From positions 1-64,000 of the forward strand of contig NZ_KB905384.1 of NCBI RefSeq assembly GCF_000379465.1: 64,000 bases of DNA, read 5' to 3'. The position numbers and the translations under genes are program-made. Positions 45,506 through 53,954 of the stretch are shown one piece after another. The notes under the pieces are model-generated. The model ran no database searches. It was given only the letters and a program-made list of their open reading frames with translations, and had not been told where the DNA came from. The stretch is from Sciscionella marina DSM 45152 (GTDB taxonomy: Bacteria > Actinomycetota > Actinomycetes > Mycobacteriales > Pseudonocardiaceae). How positions within the stretch are numbered: the stretch's first letter is position 1; each line of letters opens with the position of its first letter.

Positions 45506-46356
45506 GTGTACTGACCGTCCCGAACGCCGCCAGGACGCGGCGAACTCCGCTGCACAGTGCCGGTTTCTGGGCAGCACTCGCGTTCGGGGTGCTCGTCGTG
45601 CTCGCCGCGGCCGTGCCAAGGCTGCTCACCGGACGGGATCCGCTGGACATCCACCTGGATCAAAGCTTCGATCCACCAAGCGTGGCGCATGTGTTCGGCA
45701 CCGATCAGTCCGGGCGTGATGTATTCGCCCGTGTCGTATACGGGGCGGGCCAGTCGCTACTCATCGGGCTCGGTGCGACAGCTCTCGGTCTGGCCGGTGC
45801 GGTCGTGCTCGGGCTGCTCGGCGGACTCGGTGGACGCGCCCTCGACGCTGTCACGACACGGTTCATCGAGGTCCTGTACGCGTTCCCGGGGCTGTTGCTC
45901 GCGCTGATCCTCATCGCCGTGTTCGGGAACAGTGCGGGCACCCAGGTCATCGCCGTCGGGGTCGCGTCGATGCCCGGCTACGCGCGCATGGTGCGCGGAC
46001 AGGTGCTTGCCGTTCGTGGCTCCGGCTATGTCCAGGCCGAACGCGTCCTCGGCCGTGGACCGGCCCGGATCCTGGTCCGAACCGTCCTGCCGAACGCCTT
46101 CCGGCCGCTGGCCGTGCTCATCACGCTCGGCGTCGGGCAGGCGATCGTCTGGGCCGCGGCGCTGGGGTTCCTCGGGCTCGGCGTGCAGCCGCCCGCACCG
46201 GAATGGGGCGCGATGCTCAACGCGGGCCGTGACTACGTGCAACAGGCATGGTGGCTCGATTTCTTTCCCGGCGCGGTCATCGTCCTGTTCACCCTCTCGC
46301 TCACGGTGCTCGGACGCGCCGTGCGTGCCGTCACCGAACCCGGAGGTCGCCGATGA
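45502..46356 (+). CDS. ABC transporter permease, DppC type
   Basis: This 284-residue membrane protein has the DppC pattern 'VAHVFGTDQSGRDVFARVVY', 'ALDAVTTRFIEVLYAFPGLL' and 'VQAERVLGRGPARILVRTVL'. The ATG at 45502 overlaps the upstream stop; the open frame extends further upstream only as a shadow of DppB. It overlaps the ATPase gene by 4 bases. Confidence 0.93.
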   Translation: MSVLTVPNAARTRRTPLHSAGFWAALAFGVLVVLAAAVPRLLTGRDPLDIHLDQSFDPPSVAHVFGTDQSGRDVFARVVYGAGQSLLIGLGATALGLAGAVVLGLLGGLGGRALDAVTTRFIEVLYAFPGLLLALILIAVFGNSAGTQVIAVGVASMPGYARMVRGQVLAVRGSGYVQAERVLGRGPARILVRTVLPNAFRPLAVLITLGVGQAIVWAAALGFLGLGVQPPAPEWGAMLNAGRDYVQQAWWLDFFPGAVIVLFTLSLTVLGRAVRAVTEPGGRR

Positions 46357-47990
46357 GCAGCCCAGCCCGCCTGCGGGAGAGCCTTGCGACCGCGCAGCCG
46401 GTCGTTGCGGTCGAGCAGCTCTCGGTCGGTTTCCACGGGCACACCGTCGTCAAGGACGTGTCGTTCACCCTCAAAGCCGGGCGGTGCCTGGCGATCGTCG
46501 GCGAATCCGGTTCGGGCAAGAGCGTCACCGCGCGGACACTTCTCGACCTCAATGGTCCCGGCGCACACACCACCGCGCATCGGATCGAGCTCGGTGGCCA
46601 GGATTTGACGAGGCTGCGCCCGCGGGCGTGGCGCAGGCTGCGCGGACGGCGCGTCGGCTACGTGCTCCAGGACGCGCTCGTCTCGCTCGACCCGTTGCGC
46701 AGGATCGGTGCCGAGATCGCGGAACCGTTGCGGTTGCACAAATTCGGGCCACGCGTGGCCCGCGAGCAACGAGTACTGGAGTTACTCAGCGAGGTCGGCG
46801 TGCCCGAGCCCGAACTCCGGGCACGGCAACTGCCCTCGCAGCTGTCCGGCGGGCTGCGGCAGCGGGCGCTGATCGCCGCCGCGCTGGCACTCGACCCGCA
46901 GGTACTGATCGCCGACGAACCGACGACCGCGCTCGACACCACCGTGCAGGCACAAATCCTCGGACTGCTCGCCACCGCGAAGCAACGCGGGCGCACGATC
47001 GTCCTGATCAGCCACGACCTCGCTGTCGTGCAGCATCTCGCGGACGAGGTGCTGGTCATGTGCGCTGGGCAGATCGTCGAATCCGGTCCGACGACCAGGG
47101 TGATCCGCGCTCCGGAACATCCCTACACACAACGGCTCATCGCCGCGATCCCCTCGGCCCACACGAAAGGCACCCGCCTGTCCGGCACCCGGCCACCCGA
47201 TGTAGCGCCCACGCCGAAACCACCCGAGGACGCCGTGTTGCTGCGCGCCGAAGGCATCAGCAAACACTACCGTGGTCCCGACGGGCGCGAACGCAGCGTC
47301 GTCCAAGAGGTCAGCTTCACGATACGACCGGGCGAAACGCTGGGAATCGTCGGCGAATCCGGCTCCGGGAAATCGACAACCGCGTCGATCGCGCTGGCGC
47401 TCACCGAACCCGACGCGGGCAGTGTCTCCTTCGCGAACCAACCGTGGAGTGAGATCCGCGAACGAGACCGCCGCCCAGTGCGGCGCCGGATTTCGGTGGT
47501 ATATCAGGATCCGCTGTCCTCCTTCGATCCGCGGCATACCGTAGGCCGAATCATCGGCGATGCCCTCGCCGGACACGGCGAGTCCACGGTCATCGAACTG
47601 CTGGATGATGTCGGGTTACCAGCGGATATCGCGGCCCGCCATCCGCTCACACTCTCTGGCGGGCAGCGTCAGCGAGTCGCGATCGCTCGTGCGCTCGCCG
47701 GTCGGCCGGACCTACTGGTGTTCGACGAACCGGTCTCGGCCCTCGACGTCAGTGTGCAGGCCCAAGTACTCGACTTGCTCACCGATCTCCAGCGCGAACA
47801 CGGCACGGCATACCTGTTCATCTCGCACGACCTCGGCGTCGTCCACCACCTCAGCGACCGTGTACTCGTCATGAAGGATGGCCGTGTCGTGGAAGAAGGG
47901 ACGGCCGACGAGGTTTTCACCGCGCCACGCGAGCCCTACACGAAGGCCCTACTGGCCGCCTTGCCCGAACGATGGGGAGAACAGGCATGA
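46353..47990 (+). CDS. Two-domain ABC transporter ATPase (DppD-DppF fusion)
   Basis: The 545 residues carry two complete ABC domains, each with Walker A GESGSGKS ('LAIVGESGSGKSVTARTLLD' and 'LGIVGESGSGKSTTASIALA'), signature ('LPSQLSGGLRQRALIAAALA', 'LTLSGGQRQRVAIARALAG') and Walker B ('QVLIADEPTTALD', 'LLVFDEPVSALDV'). A single gene therefore replaces the separate DppD and DppF of many transporters. ATG 46353 overlaps the DppC gene. The short C-terminus ends 'LLAALPERWGEQA' and overlaps the following flavoprotein gene. Confidence 0.94.
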   Translation: MSSPARLRESLATAQPVVAVEQLSVGFHGHTVVKDVSFTLKAGRCLAIVGESGSGKSVTARTLLDLNGPGAHTTAHRIELGGQDLTRLRPRAWRRLRGRRVGYVLQDALVSLDPLRRIGAEIAEPLRLHKFGPRVAREQRVLELLSEVGVPEPELRARQLPSQLSGGLRQRALIAAALALDPQVLIADEPTTALDTTVQAQILGLLATAKQRGRTIVLISHDLAVVQHLADEVLVMCAGQIVESGPTTRVIRAPEHPYTQRLIAAIPSAHTKGTRLSGTRPPDVAPTPKPPEDAVLLRAEGISKHYRGPDGRERSVVQEVSFTIRPGETLGIVGESGSGKSTTASIALALTEPDAGSVSFANQPWSEIRERDRRPVRRRISVVYQDPLSSFDPRHTVGRIIGDALAGHGESTVIELLDDVGLPADIAARHPLTLSGGQRQRVAIARALAGRPDLLVFDEPVSALDVSVQAQVLDLLTDLQREHGTAYLFISHDLGVVHHLSDRVLVMKDGRVVEEGTADEVFTAPREPYTKALLAALPERWGEQA

Positions 47991-49168
47991 ACGAGTTGCT
48001 CAACCGGTTCGCGCCCGTCTTCGAGCGCATCGCCGAAGGTTCCGTTGAGCGTGAACGCGAACGAGAACTACCCCACGAACCGCTCGAATGGTTGCGCAAC
48101 AAAGGTTTCACAGCCGTCACGGTACCGACCGAATACGGCGGTGCGGGCGCGGATGCCCCGGAACTGTTCGCCCTGCTCATAGCACTCGGCGAAGCCGACT
48201 CGAACCTGCCACAGTTGCTACGTGCGCATTTCACGTTCGTCGAAGGGCTCCTCCTCGACCCGGCTCGGCCCGATCGCGAAGACTGGTTCCGACGTATCGC
48301 TGCCGGTGAGATCGTCGGCAACGCCAGTCATGAGCGCGGCAGCGCTGCAGTCGGCAGGCTGTCCACCAGAATCACCCCGGATGAGGGGAACTGGTCGCTG
48401 TCCGGACGGAAATTCTACAGTACCGGTTCCCTATTCGCCGACTGGATCACCACGAGCGCCGAAAAACCCGATGGGGAAAGGGTTTCGGTTTCCGTGCCGG
48501 CCACGGAAACCGGAGTGGAGCGCATCGACGACTGGGATGGTTTCGGGCAGCGGCTGACCGGCAGCGGGACGACGATCTACACTGACGTGGCCATCGATGC
48601 CGAGCTCGTGCGACCAACCCAGGACACGCAAACCCGAACCGTGCTACCCGCGTTCCTGCAAACGGTACTGCTGGCCACACTCGCTGGCATCGGCCACGCA
48701 GTGGTGCGTGACGCCGCGGCGTTCGTCCGGTCCCGGACCCGAACCTACAGCCAGGGCACCGGGGCGACCGCGGCCAGCGACCCGCTCGTGCAGTCGGTCA
48801 CCGGTCGCCTATCAGCGAACGCTTTCGCCGCGGAAACACTCGTCCTCGGCGCCGCGCACCGGATCGCGACCGCCCACGACCTCCTCGTCACCGGCAAGCC
48901 AGCCGACCCCGCGATCGAGAAAGCCGAACGCAGTGCCGTACAAGCACAATTGACCGTCATCGACCTCGTACTGTACAGCACCACGCAACTCTTCGACGTC
49001 GGCGGAGCATCAGCCACATCCCTGCACCGCGCGCTCGACCGACACTGGCGCAACGCACGCACCATCGCCTCACACAACCCAGCGATCTACCAAGAACGCG
49101 TGCTCGGCGACCACCTCCTCAACGACACCGAATTGACCTATTTCTGGTCCACCGGCGAAGCGCACTGA
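47987..49168 (+). CDS. Acyl-CoA dehydrogenase-like flavin monooxygenase (DszC/SfnC type)
   Basis: This 393-residue protein has the acyl-CoA dehydrogenase fold: 'WLRNKGFTAVTVPTEYGGAG', 'GNASHERGSAAVGRLSTRIT', 'WSLSGRKFYSTGSLFADWIT', 'VQSVTGRLSANAFAAETLVL' and 'LFDVGGASATSLHRALDRHW' with 'RNARTIASHNPAIYQERVLG'. The last segment (RNxRTxxxHxP) is typical of the DszC/SfnC/NcnH monooxygenases, which lack the dehydrogenase catalytic Glu and use reduced flavin. It ends the operon that starts with a DszA-like enzyme, recalling the paired DszC/DszA desulfurisation enzymes, although the natural substrate is open. Confidence 0.9.
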   Translation: MNELLNRFAPVFERIAEGSVERERERELPHEPLEWLRNKGFTAVTVPTEYGGAGADAPELFALLIALGEADSNLPQLLRAHFTFVEGLLLDPARPDREDWFRRIAAGEIVGNASHERGSAAVGRLSTRITPDEGNWSLSGRKFYSTGSLFADWITTSAEKPDGERVSVSVPATETGVERIDDWDGFGQRLTGSGTTIYTDVAIDAELVRPTQDTQTRTVLPAFLQTVLLATLAGIGHAVVRDAAAFVRSRTRTYSQGTGATAASDPLVQSVTGRLSANAFAAETLVLGAAHRIATAHDLLVTGKPADPAIEKAERSAVQAQLTVIDLVLYSTTQLFDVGGASATSLHRALDRHWRNARTIASHNPAIYQERVLGDHLLNDTELTYFWSTGEAH

Positions 49169-50183
49169 CAATCCACCACCGACCTCAAGGACGCATTCCG
49201 GTCGGTGCGGTTGTTCTCACCGGAAGCCAGAACGACCTTCCGAAACGGTTCGAAACCAAGGTACTCAATCTCAGCGCCACACCCTCACACACGATCGAGC
49301 AAACAGCCCGGCGAACGGCTGCGGCGTTCGGCCACGGCAGGCGAGTATGACAACGGTGGTACCTGCAGCGAACGACTCCGGTGATTCTCGATGCCACACC
49401 CGGACTGCACACGGCGAAACGCAGGGCCACTGCGCAGTGCCGCCGTGCGTTGACGCCGTTGTCGGCCTACCGCCACGGTACGGACGGCGTCGTCGCCAGC
49501 GGTAACCCTTCTTGCCGACAATCGCTCGGTACTCGCTCAGATAGTTGCTTTCGGCAGTAGGCAACCTCGCTGCTTGCCGCCGTCGGCCTGCCGGTCATAC
49601 CGGTTCAGGGAACCAGTGAGCATGCGGATTCCCATGTTGAAGGGACATTTGAAACACGCAGGTGCAGTGACTTCCACCACCGCCACATGCTCGATCCTGA
49701 CCACTGCGGCCACGTGGCATACCATAATTCGCTGCACCGCAAGAATGCGCACCCTCCTACTCGAAGGAAGTCAGGCCGGCGTCTGCTGCGCTCGCCGACC
49801 TCAACTCGGTGCTTTGGGCTGGAGTACGTAACTCCGCAGTGGGAGCTGCGGACGGAAGTTCAACGGCGTCGGCGGCTACGTCCACGAACGGCTGGCGCTC
49901 TTCGGTAGCCGCAAACATGGGGTCGTGGTGCGGAACTGAACCATTCGCTTCACCAACGGGTGGGCCACCCGACGCGGAGCATACCGCTGGATCGGCACCG
50001 CGCGCAGGACGACGCCGATGCCAGTCGGTGATGATGCCAGAAGGCCGTGCGGGAGAACCGTAGGAACGGTTTTGGATTACGGGGCAGGAAATGGAGCGCT
50101 ACTCAACCGCCAGCCCAAGCCTACCTAAAGATCCTGGTGAGCTGCCCCTGGCGTCGTGGAGGCATGCACAATGAGGGGTGGGC
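49169..50183. other. One-kilobase gap without a supported gene
   Basis: No frame on either strand looks like a real protein. Short protein-like scraps occur, for example plus-strand 'FNGVGGYVHERLALFGS' near 49860 and 'TVLDYGAGNGALLN' near 50066-50107 (methyltransferase-like), which may be relics. It separates the catabolic operons from the defence island and probably marks an old insertion border. Confidence 0.4.
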
Positions 50184-50470
50184 ATGTCAGAGTCACGACG
50201 GAAGTTCGATCCGGAGTTTCGGGACGGTGCGGTGCGCTTGGTTCTGGACACGGGCAAGTCGGTCGCCGAGGTTGCCCGTGACCTGGGAATCAACCCAGGT
50301 GCACTGGGCAACTGGGTGACAAAGGATCGTGAGCAGCACGACGCGGTCAATGGGATACCCGAGGATTCGGCTGCTGAGGTGAAGCGGTTGCGCGCTGAGC
50401 TGGCGGCGGTGCAGATGGAGCGTGACGTCCTCGAGCGATCAGTGCTCGCGTGGGTGAAGGGGCGACGAAA
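50184..50470 (+). pseudogene. IS3-family OrfA fragment
   Basis: From ATG 50184 the frame reads 'MSESRRKFDPEFRDGAVRLV' (helix-turn-helix start), 'AEVARDLGINPGALGNWVTK' and a leucine-zipper-like 'AAEVKRLRAELAAVQMERDV' with 'LERSVLAWVKG', which is nearly all of OrfA. After that the frame passes into unrelated sequence and no OrfB integrase follows. It is therefore a remnant at the edge of the defence island. Confidence 0.8.
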
Positions 50471-50515
50471 TGAACGTGGCCCGCATCACTCGCCGACCAG
50501 AGGACCAGCCATGGT

Positions 50516-50839
50516 GTGCCACACACGATCTGCTGCGCCCTGCTGGAATATGCCCGCGACCACCTGACCGCGGCCGGGCGCTGCCTGACCACACAGGCGC
50601 CCGGCCTGGCCGAGCTGCACGCGTCGGTCGACGGCGCCATGCAGGTCACCACCGCCCTGGCCGATCTCGTCGCCACCTTGATCCACCAGGCACCCGCCGC
50701 CCTCGGCCACCGCAGTGACCTGGTGCTCAACGAGTTTCTCGCCGACCTGCGCGCCATGCACGGCTGCCTGTCTACCGGCCCGCTGCTCCTCGCGCCCGCC
50801 CGCGACGACCTGCACCACCTCCTCAGCAGCCAGCACTGA
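50516..50839 (+). CDS. Small conserved-looking protein of unknown function
   Basis: This 107-residue protein is mostly helical: 'LLEYARDHLTAAGRCLTTQA', 'LAELHASVDGAMQVTTALAD' and 'LLLAPARDDLHHLL'. Codon use is typical of the surrounding genes. The GTG at 50516 is the only sensible start. The pattern (Ala/Leu-rich helices with regular His and Asp) is one I have seen in hypothetical proteins of actinomycetes, but I cannot name it. It is followed by another small gene and then the Wadjet operon, so an accessory or regulatory role is possible but unproven. Confidence 0.6.
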   Translation: MPHTICCALLEYARDHLTAAGRCLTTQAPGLAELHASVDGAMQVTTALADLVATLIHQAPAALGHRSDLVLNEFLADLRAMHGCLSTGPLLLAPARDDLHHLLSSQH

Positions 50840-50845
50840 GGACCC

Positions 50846-51028
50846 ATGCACGATGACACAGCCGCTGCCTATGACCGCGCCGAGCATCCGCGCCTGGCCC
50901 GCCCCGAACCCACAACCGACGAACAGGCCCCGCACGGCGTCGCCAACACGCTCGAAGCCGATCCTGGCGACGCCGTCGACCAGCGCCGCGACGCGCCCGC
51001 GCTCGACCAGGACGAATCGTGGCCTTAA
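50846..51028 (+). CDS. Small acidic protein of unknown function
   Basis: These 60 residues are rich in Asp, Glu, Ala and Arg and probably disordered: 'MHDDTAAAYDRAEHPRLARP' then 'EPTTDEQAPHGVANTLEADP'. The frame starts 6 bases after the previous stop, suggesting a pair. No domain was recognised. It could be an acidic partner of the upstream protein or a chance frame. Confidence 0.4.
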   Translation: MHDDTAAAYDRAEHPRLARPEPTTDEQAPHGVANTLEADPGDAVDQRRDAPALDQDESWP

Positions 51029-51159
51029 GAGGCTCCGGCAATTGGGCCCCTGCGAGTCGGTCTTGTTGGACTGGTGATGGGGCGGGCACGGGGGTAGATG
51101 ATCATGGGCCATTCCACGAATGGGCACTCCGTGCCGGTGGTGGTCGGTAGCCTTGCGGT

Positions 51160-52764
51160 ATGGCTTCGGACAACCGGCGAACGGGCGAGGAGTCGTTTTC
51201 CGATGTGACCGCACCTGCAGAGACCGCTGGTCGGGTGCTGAGCCATGCGGACAAGCTCCGGCTGGAGTCGTTGCGTTATGCGACCCGGCGGGAGGCGGAG
51301 ACCTATGTGGCGATCATGCGCACGTTTACTGGCGGGATCAGTGGGCTGTTGTCGGATCAGTCGGCTGCCGAGGTTCGGCAGCGGTTGATCGTCGAGCACA
51401 GTATCGAGCTCGATCTGGATATTGTCGATGTTCGGTTGTCCCGGTTGGTGGAGTTGGGGAATCTGGCGCGTAGTCCCCGGGAGGCCGAAGCACGCTCGAT
51501 CAAGGAGTATCTGCAGCACCGTGCTCGTTACCAGCTCACTCAGCGCGGCGAGGCCGTGCACCGGATGGTCGAGGAACTCCTGCAGCGCGCCGAAACCGCT
51601 CATGAGGTTTCCAGCGAAATGCTCGGCGGGATCCTGGAGGGGCTATGGGTGCTGAACCGGATCGAGACCGAGACGTTGGCCGAGTTGGCGCCCGACGAGG
51701 TGGCTCGTCGGATCACGACACTGTTCGCGCAGTTCGAGCGGCTGGTGGATTCCACCCGCGATTTCTACACCTACCTGTCGGAGGTACTGCGGCGGTTCGA
51801 TCTGAACCCGGATGAGTTCAAGGCGTACAAGAATCTCCTGATCGATTACCTGCATCGCTTCGTCGAGGAGATAGGGTTGCATATGCCGCAGATCGGTGAG
51901 GAGATCATCACGCTCTGGCCGAGCATCGACGCACTGGTGGACCAGGCGAACGCGGGCCAGCGTCTGGTGGGTCTGGATGGCACGCGAGCTCGCCGGGATC
52001 GGGGACTCGATGTCGGGGACTGGCCGAGCTTGGCGTTGTGGTTTCTCGGCGAGCCGGGCCGGGAGGCGGACGCGGTGCAGGTGCGAGGGCTGGCGACCCA
52101 GGCGATGAACGCGCTGTTGTCGAACCTGCGCAGGATCGTGGCTGACGGCACGGGGGAGCGTAGCCGTCATCAGGATCTGGTTACGCTCGCTCGCTGGTTC
52201 GGCTGCAGCGACGATGCGGGCGCGCATGCCCTGTGGGTCGCGGCTTTCGGACTGTATCCGGCCCGTCACTTGGGTTTTCGTTCCGATCGTGAGGGTGCGT
52301 CGCCTTCGCCGACCACATCGTGGTGGCAGGGTCCCACGGCCGATGTTCCGGTGACGTTGCGCAACCACGGTGACCGTACGGTGCGTGGCAGGGTCGGTAA
52401 GCCGGCGGATTACTCGACCGCCAAACGGCGCCGTATCGAGGAGAGAGAAGCCGTGGAGCGCCGCCGCCGGGCCGCGCTGGCCGAGCTGGAACAGTGGAGC
52501 GGCGGCCAGATCTCCGATGACGCGCGTGCCGCGCTGCTCGATCTGTACGGCGCGGCCCTGCTGTCCGCAGGCGGACCACTGGCCGAAGGGGAGCGGACTT
52601 CGGCGTACGCCGAGACCGGTTTGTGTCTGGTGGTGCGCAGTGTCCTTGGCGGACACACAGTTATCAACAGTCCACAGGGGCGGCTGGAGCTGGTCGATCT
52701 TGCCCTGGAGATCGTCCCCGCGGCCGGGGCGTCCGAGGGATCGCGCGCGGAGGCGGATCGATGA
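51160..52764 (+). CDS. jetA: Wadjet type I protein JetA (kleisin-like)
   Basis: This 534-residue protein is of the TIGR02677/DUF2397 family. It is recognised by 'RYATRREAETYVAIMRTFTG', 'VDVRLSRLVELGNLARSPRE', 'YQLTQRGEAVHRMVEELLQR' (winged-helix N-terminus) and 'LSEVLRRFDLNPDEFKAYKN' with 'LLIDYLHRFVEEIGLHMPQI'. In Wadjet it is the MukF-like kleisin that links the SMC heads. TAGCCT sits 6 bases before the ATG, with no Shine-Dalgarno, suggesting a leaderless start. It overlaps jetB by 4 bases. The order jetA-B-C-D and all overlaps are as in complete type I systems. Confidence 0.93.
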   Translation: MASDNRRTGEESFSDVTAPAETAGRVLSHADKLRLESLRYATRREAETYVAIMRTFTGGISGLLSDQSAAEVRQRLIVEHSIELDLDIVDVRLSRLVELGNLARSPREAEARSIKEYLQHRARYQLTQRGEAVHRMVEELLQRAETAHEVSSEMLGGILEGLWVLNRIETETLAELAPDEVARRITTLFAQFERLVDSTRDFYTYLSEVLRRFDLNPDEFKAYKNLLIDYLHRFVEEIGLHMPQIGEEIITLWPSIDALVDQANAGQRLVGLDGTRARRDRGLDVGDWPSLALWFLGEPGREADAVQVRGLATQAMNALLSNLRRIVADGTGERSRHQDLVTLARWFGCSDDAGAHALWVAAFGLYPARHLGFRSDREGASPSPTTSWWQGPTADVPVTLRNHGDRTVRGRVGKPADYSTAKRRRIEEREAVERRRRAALAELEQWSGGQISDDARAALLDLYGAALLSAGGPLAEGERTSAYAETGLCLVVRSVLGGHTVINSPQGRLELVDLALEIVPAAGASEGSRAEADR

Positions 52765-53954
52765 GCGGTGGCTACGAGGAGGAGGATCGGCGGCGCGCTG
52801 CCCGGTTGTTGCTGCGTAAGCCGATGCTGGCCGCGGATACCGATGGGGACGAGTTCCGGCTGGTGCGCAAACATGCGCGGGAACTGACCCGACGATTCGC
52901 GGAGAACCTCGGTTATCGCCTGGTTGTCGAACCGAGGGTGGCCCGGCTGTACAAGGCAGGACTCGGCCGCGACCCGAGCCGCCCGCTGTTGCGCCGTGGT
53001 GGTGATCGGCCGTTCGATCCGCGCGGTTATGCGCTGCTGTGCGTGACCATGGCCGCGCTCGGCCGGTGCCGGGACCAGTTGATGATCGACGAGCTGGTTG
53101 GCGAGGTGCGTGGCACGATCGCCGAGGCGGAACTCGATGTGGACCCCGACGTGCCCGCCGACCGGCGCGCGTTGCATGCTGCGTTGCTGGTGCTGGTCGA
53201 ATGGGGTGTGCTGCGCGAGCGGGACCACGATGGTGGCGGGTTGGAGCGCTGGGTGTCCGACCGGAATGCGCGTTCTTTGCTCGATGTGGACCGGGACAGG
53301 CTGCGTTTGTTGCCCGCGGCGACCGTGGCGGACACACGCTCCCCCGATGATCTGCTGGACGTCGCCGCGTTGCCCTCGGCTGCTGGCGGTGCCCGGGTCG
53401 CGGTGCGGCGGCGGCTGCTGGAGTCGCCGGTGATGACTACGGACGAGCTTACCGAGGAACAGGCCGAGTGGTGGCGGCGCAGCCGTAACCGAGAGCAGGA
53501 GACGCTGCGCGAGCTGTTCGGTGTCGAACTCGAATTGCGGGCCGAGGGCGCGCTGGTGATCGGTCCCGATGACGAGCTCTCCGACGTTGCGTTTCCCGGC
53601 CGGGGTACGGCCAAACAGTTCGCACTACTACTGGTCGAACGACTGGTTCGCTGGTGTGTGGACTACGGCGCGGACGGCCCATGGTGGCAGGTGCCGGTCG
53701 AGGTGGTGACCGGTGAGTTGGACGCGCTGGCGACTGAATACCGCGTTTATCTGAACAAGCCGCATCGGGAAAATCCGGACAAGTTGCACGCGGAAGTGTT
53801 CGAGGTGTTGAACGCGATGGGGCTGGTGCGCCTCGCCTCGGGCGCCCTTGGCCCGGAATGGCTGGTGCACGCAGTGGCAGCCCGTTATGCCCCACAACCT
53901 GAGGTCGTCGGCCCGCAGGCCTCGCTGTTCGACGACACGAACGGAGAAGCGTGA
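52761..53954 (+). CDS. jetB: Wadjet type I protein JetB (MukE-like)
   Basis: These 397 residues are of the TIGR02678/DUF2398 family: 'RRRAARLLLRKPMLAADTDG', 'RLVRKHARELTRRFAENLGY', 'RPFDPRGYALLCVTMAALGR' and 'HRENPDKLHAEVFEVLNAMG'. It is the kite-type subunit (MukE-like) that binds the kleisin and DNA. ATG 52761 overlaps jetA; earlier in-frame codons belong to a shadow of jetA. Its stop overlaps jetC as GTGA. Confidence 0.93.
   Translation: MSGGYEEEDRRRAARLLLRKPMLAADTDGDEFRLVRKHARELTRRFAENLGYRLVVEPRVARLYKAGLGRDPSRPLLRRGGDRPFDPRGYALLCVTMAALGRCRDQLMIDELVGEVRGTIAEAELDVDPDVPADRRALHAALLVLVEWGVLRERDHDGGGLERWVSDRNARSLLDVDRDRLRLLPAATVADTRSPDDLLDVAALPSAAGGARVAVRRRLLESPVMTTDELTEEQAEWWRRSRNREQETLRELFGVELELRAEGALVIGPDDELSDVAFPGRGTAKQFALLLVERLVRWCVDYGADGPWWQVPVEVVTGELDALATEYRVYLNKPHRENPDKLHAEVFEVLNAMGLVRLASGALGPEWLVHAVAARYAPQPEVVGPQASLFDDTNGEA

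Noticed and set aside
50060-50110. Methyltransferase-like peptide TVLDYGAGNGALLN
   Set aside because: Only about 14 residues in an otherwise meaningless frame with stops on both sides; could be a relic or chance.
51643-53337. Minus-strand 564-residue frame across jetA/jetB
   Set aside because: Antisense to two clear Wadjet genes; no recognisable motif, and Arg/Pro-rich shadow composition.
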